Shown here piece by piece: positions 43,996-50,595 of a DNA stretch of 64,000 nt; the stretch's first letter is position 1, and every line of letters begins with the position of its first letter. Both the position numbers and the translations under genes were made by a program. Origin of the DNA: Desulfuromonadales bacterium (lineage in GTDB: Bacteria; Desulfobacterota; Desulfuromonadia; Desulfuromonadales; JAGXHI01). A model generated the notes under the pieces. That model saw only the letters and a program-made list of their open reading frames with translations. It did not search any database and was not told the DNA's origin. The stretch is from contig JAGXHI010000066.1 in assembly GCA_024636295.1 (NCBI GenBank), forward strand, positions 1 through 64,000, given 5' to 3'.

Positions 43996-45129
43996 ATAAA
44001 TATTTGGATCGATCTGAGTTTTCTCGGCTTTAGTCTGCTCCCCGTTCAGAACCTTCCTGATCATGTCGACGACATCGGCTCCGAATTCCTGAATGCTCTT
44101 TCCCTCGAGAACCGCTCCGCCGTTCAGGTCCATGTCGTCGATCATGTTGTGGTAAAGACCGGAATTACTGGCCACCTTGATGACGGGGATGACGGGAAAA
44201 CCTGCAGGGGTTCCTCGGCCGGTGGTGAAAATCATCACCTGTGCTCCCGCGGCGGCGAGGCCGGTCAGGGATTCCATGTCATAGCCCGGGCCGTCCATGA
44301 GGATGAGACCCTTCTTGTCCGGGCGCTCGCCATACCCGACGACGCCGTTGATCGGGCGAGTCCCCCCTTTGGTGATGCAGCCCAGGCTCTTTTCCTGAAT
44401 GGAAGTCATTCCGCCATCCATATTGCCGGGGGATATCACGGTATGGGCGTGCGGACCGAGCATCTCGAAAGTTTTTTTCTCAACCTGCCCGACCATATTT
44501 GTAACCGCTTCGGCCACGGCCGGACTGCAGGCCCGCTGGCTGAGGATATGGCCCGTTCCTATCATTTCCGTGGTTTCCGTGAGGATGGCCGTTCCCCCCT
44601 GGTCCACGATCCAGTCCGTCGCGCACCCGACCCCCGGATTGGCAGTGATGCCGGAGAAGGAATCGGATCCGCCGCATTCCAGTCCTATGGTCAGGCGGTT
44701 CAGGGGAAAGGGTTCGGCCTCGCATTTCCTGGCCGCTTCGATGAAACGACGAACGATTTCAATTCCCTTTTTAGCTGCCTTCAGCGATCCGCCTTCCTTC
44801 TGAACCTGGATGAATTCCACGGGTTTTCCGCATTGGGCGACCCGTTCAGCCAGCATGTCCCCCTTGATGATCTCGCATCCCAGCCCCAGAATCAGGACCG
44901 CGGCGATATTGGGATTTCTGGCGATGTTGGCCAGCGTCCGGGCATGTCGCTTCGCTTCTTCGCCGCCTCTCCCGCATCCGTGTCCATGGCAGAGAGAAAT
45001 CGCTTCGGGGACGGCCCGGGAGATCATTCCCGCTACGCCGTTGACACAGGCCACCGAGGGAAGAATTGCCACGTGATTTCTGATGCCGATCGAACCATCC
45101 GGCCTTTCATAGCCCATAAAGGTATTCAC
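43969..45129 (-). CDS. UxaA-family lyase, large subunit (altronate dehydratase/sulfolactate lyase type)
   Basis: This 386-residue protein corresponds to the C-terminal catalytic part of UxaA/GarD-family enzymes (GIRNHVAILPSVACVN, CGRGGEEAKRH, LECGGSDSFSGITANPGVG, YGERPDKKGLILMDGPGYD). It should eliminate water or sulfite from a sugar-acid-like or 2-hydroxy acid substrate. The start is GTG at 45129 with AAGGAG upstream, overlapping the small-subunit stop by 4 nt. The split into two proteins is shared by (R)-sulfolactate sulfo-lyase SuyAB and by some altronate dehydratases, so the substrate is uncertain. Confidence 0.78.
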   Translation of the reverse strand: MNTFMGYERPDGSIGIRNHVAILPSVACVNGVAGMISRAVPEAISLCHGHGCGRGGEEAKRHARTLANIARNPNIAAVLILGLGCEIIKGDMLAERVAQCGKPVEFIQVQKEGGSLKAAKKGIEIVRRFIEAARKCEAEPFPLNRLTIGLECGGSDSFSGITANPGVGCATDWIVDQGGTAILTETTEMIGTGHILSQRACSPAVAEAVTNMVGQVEKKTFEMLGPHAHTVISPGNMDGGMTSIQEKSLGCITKGGTRPINGVVGYGERPDKKGLILMDGPGYDMESLTGLAAAGAQVMIFTTGRGTPAGFPVIPVIKVASNSGLYHNMIDDMDLNGGAVLEGKSIQEFGADVVDMIRKVLNGEQTKAEKTQIDPNIYLRTTGRSF

Positions 45130-45413
45130 GCCTCGTACTCCTTTCCTGCCATTTTTACCGACTGGAGATTGTGGGAATGAATCCATTCTCCCTTTTTGAT
45201 GGCATTTGCCGCCCGCCCGATTTCCTCCCCGTACTTGTAAATGGTTTTCCCGAGGGGAATATCTTCAAGAGCGATCTTGTGACAAGCGGGTATATTTTCA
45301 AGAATTTTCAGTTTTCCCCCGCTTTCCAGATCCAGCACCTCGTCTTTCCTGAGTTCCTGCAGGGCAACGGCCACATTATCCTTGGGATTAATGATTGTAA
45401 ACTTTCGGCCCAT
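45126..45413 (-). CDS. UxaA-family lyase, small subunit (SAF domain)
   Basis: This 95-residue SAF-domain protein (KFTIINPKDNVAVALQEL, ENIPACHKIALEDIPLGKTIYKYGEEIGRA) is equivalent to the N-terminal domain of UxaA. GGAGGATGAG sets the internal ATG. It is cotranscribed with and overlaps the large subunit, with which it should form the active enzyme. Confidence 0.82.
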   Translation of the reverse strand: MGRKFTIINPKDNVAVALQELRKDEVLDLESGGKLKILENIPACHKIALEDIPLGKTIYKYGEEIGRAANAIKKGEWIHSHNLQSVKMAGKEYEA

Positions 45414-45598
45414 CTCATCCTCCGTCCAATGGAATTCCGTCCTCAAATATCGATTAGAGAATATCCGGGTTGAGCAAAAAAAGAAAGAACAAGTTGAATC
45501 CTGCTCTGACCGACCAACAGGGGTTGATCGGCAATGCGAACCTCCTCCCGATGGGAATTTCCCCTTTAAATCACCGGAAAAGACACTTCACCAATTGT

Positions 45599-46207
45599 TC
45601 ATAAAGGACGACGATCCGCCAGCCGGGCTCGTGGAAGGGCGACGGACAGGCCGCTCAGGCGAAGGCGGCCCTCTCGCCAGCTCTTTTCATCCATCCGGAG
45701 AAAGCGAAGCAATGAGGGATCCGGTCGGGTCTCGAGATAGGCGGTCGCCAGCTCGGAGACGCGGCGGTGAAATTCTCTGCGTGATGCGCCATGGGCGTAG
45801 TTGCGACCCGGGAAGCGTCGGATGTCGCCGTCGAATTTTTCGGAGATGTGATAGAGTTCGTGGAAAATCGTGGCGAGTTTTTCTTCGAAGGGCAGGCGCA
45901 GAAATCGGGGGATAAAGAGATAGATCAGGTAGAGGATTTTCCGGCCCTCGTGCTCCATCGCGGGCATCCGGAAGGTTTCCAGATACCTGCCCCTGCGGCG
46001 CGATTTTTCCCGCGTGCCGTCGGGAAAGCGAAGCGGTACAATCCGGGCGTAGGTGCCGTGAACACCAGGAGACAGAGAGCGGGAAAGGCAGAAGAGAATC
46101 CGCTCCGGGTCAATGTGGGACAGCGGCGGAACCCTGCGGCGAATATCCTCTGCGAGGGCGGCCGTCGCCCGCGAGAGATCGAATGCCGTATTTTCTTCGA
46201 AGGGCAT
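45599..46207 (-). CDS. Uncharacterised protein with HExxH motif (putative metallopeptidase)
   Basis: This 202-residue protein has the zinc-protease-like motif HELYH preceded by EKLATIF (about residues 114-123), the usual amphipathic helix context. A later conserved-looking RNYAHGASRREFHRRVSELA could provide the third ligand. There is no signal peptide, so it is probably cytoplasmic. The start is uncertain (no clear ribosome site; a TTG two codons earlier is possible). It is a lone gene; no substrate or partner can be named. Confidence 0.65.
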   Translation of the reverse strand: MPFEENTAFDLSRATAALAEDIRRRVPPLSHIDPERILFCLSRSLSPGVHGTYARIVPLRFPDGTREKSRRRGRYLETFRMPAMEHEGRKILYLIYLFIPRFLRLPFEEKLATIFHELYHISEKFDGDIRRFPGRNYAHGASRREFHRRVSELATAYLETRPDPSLLRFLRMDEKSWREGRLRLSGLSVALPRARLADRRPL

Positions 46208-46371
46208 CTTCAATCGGGATTTCAGATTCGAAGTCTTTTCAGAAGATTGTCAGAGATTTTCAGATTTGATTCGCGTGCCAGGCTTTAAAAGAATGCACCA
46301 ATTACCAACCACCAATCACTTTTTTTCAAACTATCTTGTGCCCATCCTGAACACCCGGGAAGCACAAATGC
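46208..46371. other. Intergenic stretch before foldback copy 4
   Basis: This stretch includes the 'caccaatcac' tract (about 46296-46320) and the tail of the foldback element (46345-46371). No gene is seen. Confidence 0.4.
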
Positions 46372-46514
46372 AGTTTTCGATCTGGAAACGAGCAATTTTT
46401 CGCAAGGTCAAGGAAACCAAGGATTTGAGCGGAGGCGTAGTCCTTTACGCCGCACAATCAAATCCGCGGGTTGACGCGGAGATTGCGGAAAAGGGCCGTT
46501 TCCGGACGAAAACT
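46372..46514 (-). repeat. Foldback element, copy 4
   Basis: This 143-bp copy lies in reverse orientation, with both ends intact and nearly identical to copy 1. Its left end (minus strand, AGTTTTCGTCCGGAAACG) completes the TAG stop codon of the cytochrome gene at 46513-46515. Confidence 0.75.
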
Positions 46515-46776
46515 ATCTTTCCTCCATCTTGTGGCAGAAGAGACAACGGAATTTGGGGGGATGGTCTGCCGGAAAGGGAACACCGTCCGGATTATGGCAG
46601 GTTTCGCAGTTCTTCTCCGCAGCTTTCTTCCCTTCCGCGGCCACTATATCGTAGAACTCCTGGTGGATGTCATCGTAGGGAACCCGGCTGGTGGATTCGG
46701 GCGGAGCGGCCAAAAGAAAGAGCACAAGAACAATGCCAAGGGCAATCAGAGCAATATCCCTTTTTTTGATTTTCAT
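46513..46776 (-). CDS. Small membrane-anchored dihaem c-type cytochrome
   Basis: This 87-residue protein has an N-terminal hydrophobic helix (about residues 7-25), which may be an uncleaved anchor or signal peptide. It has two haem c attachment motifs, CETCH (about 57-61) and CLFCH (about 78-82). Extra His residues (HQEF, DHPP) could be distal ligands. AAGGA precedes the ATG. The gene lies 39 nt after the activator of the dehydratase-like enzyme, so the three genes may form one transcript. The cytochrome is periplasmic, so a direct contact with the cytoplasmic enzyme is not expected. Confidence 0.82.
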   Translation of the reverse strand: MKIKKRDIALIALGIVLVLFLLAAPPESTSRVPYDDIHQEFYDIVAAEGKKAAEKNCETCHNPDGVPFPADHPPKFRCLFCHKMEER

Positions 46777-46815
46777 TTTTTTGGGTGTCCTTCCATTTCA
46801 GTGCAATGGGCGTTT

Positions 46816-47595
46816 TCAGAGGAGGCGCGCGGCCAGAGCCGCACAGCCGATGGCGCCGTTATGCTGGGGATGTTCGGGGACGGTGACCGGGGCGCCGAAT
46901 GCATCCTCCAGCAGAGAGCGAAGCGCGGGACTGCGAGCCACGCCTCCGCTCAGGACAAGGGCGTCCAGCGGAAAGCGACGCAACATGGGCGAAACGCGCT
47001 TCAGAAGGGTGTGATTGACCCCTGCGCAGAGGCTCGGCAAGGAGTGCCCCTCGATGATTTTACCCACGAGTTCGCTCTCCCCGAAAATGCCGCAGGTGGC
47101 ATCCAGCGCAACTGGATCGCGATGGTGGCTTGAGAGTTCCAGGAGGGGAATCTCCAGAACGGCGGCCATGTTCTCCAGGTATCGCCCGGAGGAGGCGGCG
47201 CATTTGTCGTTCATCACGAAATCCGCCAGGAGCCCATCTTCGATCCGAACCACCTTCGTGTCCTGGCCCCCCATGTCGAGGAGCGTGAAGGTTTTCAATC
47301 CTGTCTGAAGCCGAGCGCCTGCGGCGTGGGCCTGAATTTCGGGGATCACCCGCGCGCCCTCCAGGTCGATGGTGTTTCGGCCGTAGCCGGTCACTATGAG
47401 AGGCGTCGCGGCAATCTCTTCGGGTGGCATCAGGTCCATTGCCCCAAAATCGAGGGTCAATCGTCCCTCCCGCATTCCCCCGTAGCGCCGGTAGAATGGA
47501 ATCGTATCGAAATAACGAAGCCAGAGCAGGCGCGATTCCTCAAAGGCGGCGAATTTGATCTTCCGGCTGCCCAGGTCGATTCCCAGGCCCGTCAC
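46816..47595 (-). CDS. ATP-dependent activator of 2-hydroxyacyl-CoA-dehydratase-type enzymes (BadF/HgdC family)
   Basis: This 259-residue ASKHA-fold ATPase starts GLGIDLGSRKIKFAAF. It carries the activator signature LLDMGGQDTKVVRI, the first cluster cysteine in NDKCAASSGRYLENM and the second in CGIFGESELVGK. A homodimer bridged by one [4Fe-4S] cluster injects low-potential electrons into its partner using ATP. It overlaps the partner gene by 4 nt (ATGA), so the pair is a dedicated unit. Confidence 0.9.
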   Translation of the reverse strand: MTGLGIDLGSRKIKFAAFEESRLLWLRYFDTIPFYRRYGGMREGRLTLDFGAMDLMPPEEIAATPLIVTGYGRNTIDLEGARVIPEIQAHAAGARLQTGLKTFTLLDMGGQDTKVVRIEDGLLADFVMNDKCAASSGRYLENMAAVLEIPLLELSSHHRDPVALDATCGIFGESELVGKIIEGHSLPSLCAGVNHTLLKRVSPMLRRFPLDALVLSGGVARSPALRSLLEDAFGAPVTVPEHPQHNGAIGCAALAARLL

Positions 47596-48572
47596 GGTTT
47601 CCTCGCCTTCATCATCTCCAGGAAACCTTCGATGCGGATGCGGGTGCGGGCGTCCATGGGGCCGGGGCGGTCTCCTTCAAGCGTGAGGACCGGGACCTTG
47701 AGCCGTTTGCGGACGATCAGGTCCTCGATCTGCCGGAAGCAGAAGGACTGGACATAATGGATGACACCGTCCACGTTGCGGCGTGCGAGTTCAGTGGAAA
47801 TATCCTCCAGCCGGGTGAAGATGTCGTAGGGATAGGTATAGCGCCGGTACTGGTCCACAAGCGAATCGGCATGAAAGGGCATTGAGAACTGGCGCTGGGT
47901 CTCGTTGAAAACCACACGCGCTCCCATCTCCTCCAGCGTATCATAGAGATTGCTGACAATCGGGGGAACTCCGATGTATCCCAGGCGCAGTTCGCCGGAC
48001 AGTGGCGAGCGGCAGGAAGAAGTCGCCAGAAAGCGGTCGATTTCCGCTTCGAATGCCTCTGGATCTCCGTTCATATCCGAGGAGCAGACCTGGTAATAAT
48101 GATTTTCGCCGCCAGTTACACGATCTTCTTCCCAGGTCATGCGGTCGATTTCATGAATTTTGCGTCGAATTTTATCCAGCCGTTTTCGAGCCTTCTCGAT
48201 CCCTTCTGGAGAAGCCTCGAAGCGACGCGCGAATTTTTCGATTTCATGGCCCAGCGTCTCTGGAGAGCGGTCGTATGGAAATGCGAAGGGAACCGCGTTC
48301 ACCCCTTCGAGGGTCAGGACCTCCATCAGCGCCTGGGTGTTGGAGCAGTCGCCTTCGGTGACCGCCACCACGTTCTGGATTCCTCGGCGCAGTATGATGC
48401 CGTAGAGTCCCTTGATCCAGCCGCAGATGTTACGGGGGAATCCCGCCATCTCGGCGTCTTCGATCAGGCCCTGCGGATCGGGATCAGTGATGAAAATATT
48501 GTTCAGATCGACGGGTTTTCTTCCGGCGGCGATCAGAATTTCCAGAGGTATAGTTGTAGTGAATCCGACCAT
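47592..48572 (-). CDS. 2-hydroxyacyl-CoA dehydratase subunit-like Fe-S protein (HgdB/FldC/DCCP-like)
   Basis: This 326-residue protein of the HgdB/BcrB-C family starts VGFTTTIPLEILIAAGRKPVDLNN. Candidate cluster cysteines are Cys50 (NICGWIKG), Cys76 (GDCSN) and Cys278 (SFCFRQ), with further cysteines at 163 and 187. Classical dehydratases need two such subunits, yet only one is encoded here together with its activator. That is the arrangement of single-subunit members such as YjiM and the double-cubane cluster proteins. The physiological substrate is unknown. No clear ribosome site precedes the ATG. Confidence 0.82.
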   Translation of the reverse strand: MVGFTTTIPLEILIAAGRKPVDLNNIFITDPDPQGLIEDAEMAGFPRNICGWIKGLYGIILRRGIQNVVAVTEGDCSNTQALMEVLTLEGVNAVPFAFPYDRSPETLGHEIEKFARRFEASPEGIEKARKRLDKIRRKIHEIDRMTWEEDRVTGGENHYYQVCSSDMNGDPEAFEAEIDRFLATSSCRSPLSGELRLGYIGVPPIVSNLYDTLEEMGARVVFNETQRQFSMPFHADSLVDQYRRYTYPYDIFTRLEDISTELARRNVDGVIHYVQSFCFRQIEDLIVRKRLKVPVLTLEGDRPGPMDARTRIRIEGFLEMMKARKP

Positions 48573-48608
48573 TTGAATGTTTGGATGGGGGTATGGGACG
48601 ATTCGGGA

Positions 48609-48941
48609 TCAGTCCGACTTGATAAAGAGTAGATAAATCACGATGAAAAGCAGAAAAACCCCGCCTCCGACAAAAACCAGCAAGGTGCTGCTCTGAAGGC
48701 TTTCGATTTCAGTGCCCCGGCTCAGGGTATAGGAGAGCAGGCCGGAAAAGCCTGTCAACCCCAGAATGGTGACCAGAAGCAGGCGCCAGTGCATCACCAG
48801 TGCGATCAGCGCCGCCAGCGCCATGGACCCCAGAAACCAGGGGTTGGAAATAAGGTCTCCGACCTGCATGTCCTGCAGGAATTCGATCACCCTGTCTGTC
48901 TTGAAGTCATGCAGAAATTCCATTACAGACGATAAATTCAT
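48609..48941 (-). CDS. Small membrane protein of unknown function
   Basis: This 110-residue protein has about three hydrophobic segments (around residues 32-50, 54-70 and 83-105), a polar N-terminal part (MNLSSVMEFLHDF) and the C-terminus LLFIKSD. It is not recognised. The start is chosen at 48941 because the upstream frame is not membrane-like; the ribosome site is weak. It lies 36 nt before the dehydratase-like gene on the same strand and may be cotranscribed with it. Confidence 0.6.
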   Translation of the reverse strand: MNLSSVMEFLHDFKTDRVIEFLQDMQVGDLISNPWFLGSMALAALIALVMHWRLLLVTILGLTGFSGLLSYTLSRGTEIESLQSSTLLVFVGGGVFLLFIVIYLLFIKSD

Positions 48942-49099
48942 ATCCGAATCCGAACAGGGTGCGGGTAAATTGAAAATCTTCCGATCACCATAGCAAATAT
49001 CGCTCCTAAAAGCCAAGCGCAAAAGGGGTATTCTCCTTGACTTTCGCGAGGTTTTTCTCTTAGTATCGGGTCTTGTTTTCCACCTCCAGGGAGAGTGAT

Positions 49100-49954
49100 G
49101 TGCCGGAACGTGCCATAGGGATTTTTGACTCGGGAATCGGCGGTCTGACCGTCTTCAAGGAAATCCGGAAGTTCCTCCCCGGGGAGGAACTGCTCTACCT
49201 GGGGGACACCGCCCGTGTTCCCTATGGAACCAAAAGCCCCCGGACCGTCCTGCGATACGCTCTCGAGTCGGCGGGATTTCTGGTGGGGAAAAAAGTCAAA
49301 ATGCTGGTGGTGGCCTGCAATACCGCCTCCTCCGTCGCTCTGCCCGAACTGGAGGAGCGATTCAGCCTTCCCGTTCTTGGCGTCATCGAGCCGGGCGCCC
49401 GTAAGGCGGTGGAGTGCACCCGCAACGGGCGGGTGGGTGTGATTGGAACCGAAGGGACCATCGGCAGCAGCGCCTATACCCGGGCCATCCACGCCATCAA
49501 TCCGGATATCGAGGTCCTGGGCATCTCCTGCCCGCTGTTCGTGCCCCTGGCCGAAGAGGGATGGGCGGAGCATGAGGTGGCCCGGATCGCAGCCCGGGAA
49601 TACCTGACCCCCCTGATGAAAAGGGGCATCGATACCCTCGTTCTGGGATGCACTCATTATCCTCTTCTCAAGAACACCCTGCGGGATGTCCTCGGTGAAG
49701 GCGTGACGCTGATCGATTCGGCCGAGGAGACCGCCAGAATGGTGGCGCAACTCCTGGAGAGAAATAAGCACCTGCGTTCGGTCCGGGCGGAGTCTCCCCG
49801 ATTCTTCGTCACTGATGCGCCCGTGCGATTTCAGCGGGTGGGAGGGGCTTTTCTCGGCACTCCTCTGGAGCATGTCGAGCAGGTGGAGCTTTCAGAATTC
49901 AGATTTTCTCCACAGGATCCGGGAGTCGCGTTGTCTTCCGTTTCGGGAGCCTGA
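49100..49954 (+). CDS. murI: Glutamate racemase
   Basis: This 284-residue enzyme makes D-glutamate for peptidoglycan. It shows the two catalytic cysteines in VVACNTASSVALPEL and LGCTHYPLL, with GIFDSGIGGLTVFKEI at the N-terminus and YLGDTARVPYG. The start is GTG at 49100 with GGGAGAG upstream; an overlapping ATG is out of frame. The next gene starts 2 nt after the stop. Confidence 0.94.
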   Translation: MPERAIGIFDSGIGGLTVFKEIRKFLPGEELLYLGDTARVPYGTKSPRTVLRYALESAGFLVGKKVKMLVVACNTASSVALPELEERFSLPVLGVIEPGARKAVECTRNGRVGVIGTEGTIGSSAYTRAIHAINPDIEVLGISCPLFVPLAEEGWAEHEVARIAAREYLTPLMKRGIDTLVLGCTHYPLLKNTLRDVLGEGVTLIDSAEETARMVAQLLERNKHLRSVRAESPRFFVTDAPVRFQRVGGAFLGTPLEHVEQVELSEFRFSPQDPGVALSSVSGA

Positions 49955-49956
49955 CC

Positions 49957-50595
49957 ATGAAATTTCTGAAGCAGTATCCCATTCTGGCAGGCTTTCTGGC
50001 TCTTCTGGTTGTTTTTGGACTGCTGGTCGGCCGAAAATACCTCACGACCGACCCGCCGCACCAGGGTCCTGTGCCTGTTCCCATTCAGCAGGAACCGCGT
50101 CAGCTTCGTGATGTCACCCTTTATTTTGGAGCGACGGACGGGACGTATCTTGCGCCGGAAGGCCGTGAAATCGAAGATTGCCTCGTCGAAGATGACTGCA
50201 TCCGGGAGACCGTGCAGGCCCTGGTGAACGGTCCCGTCGGAAATCTTATCCCCCTTTTCCCCTCTCATTCCGTGGTCCGGGACGTCTCCATCGAGAACGG
50301 AACGGCGGTAGTGGACTTCAGCCGCGAAACTGTGACGGGACACCCCGGGGGCAGTATGTCGGAAATTCTGACGGTCTATGGGTTGGCCAATACCCTGGCG
50401 GTCAATTTTCCTCATCTGCGGCAGGTGAAAATCATAATCGAGGGCCATCCGGTGGAGACTTTCAAGGGGCATATCGGGCTGATTGAGCCGGTAAAAGCCG
50501 ATTTTCGCTTCAGCCGCCCCCCCTCGGGAGAGCCGGTAGAGAGCGATATCGAGAAATCTCTGCATGTTGAGTCGGAGCCTGAAAAAAAATCATGA
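49957..50595 (+). CDS. GerMN-domain envelope protein
   Basis: This 212-residue protein has an N-terminal membrane segment (about residues 9-25) and a GerMN-type domain (about 48-170). The domain motifs are LYFGATDGTYLAPEGREI, ALVNGPVGNLIPLFP, NGTAVVDFSRE and ILTVYGLANTL. The domain occurs in spore germination protein GerM and in many non-spore-forming bacteria, where its role (probably peptidoglycan-related) is not settled. It is tightly packed between murI (2 nt) and metH (4-nt overlap); the murI link fits a cell-wall function. Confidence 0.82.
   Translation: MKFLKQYPILAGFLALLVVFGLLVGRKYLTTDPPHQGPVPVPIQQEPRQLRDVTLYFGATDGTYLAPEGREIEDCLVEDDCIRETVQALVNGPVGNLIPLFPSHSVVRDVSIENGTAVVDFSRETVTGHPGGSMSEILTVYGLANTLAVNFPHLRQVKIIIEGHPVETFKGHIGLIEPVKADFRFSRPPSGEPVESDIEKSLHVESEPEKKS

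Noticed and set aside
46379..46515. Plus-strand coding potential across foldback copy 4
   Set aside because: The same translated string appears at other copies and is due to the repeat, not a gene.
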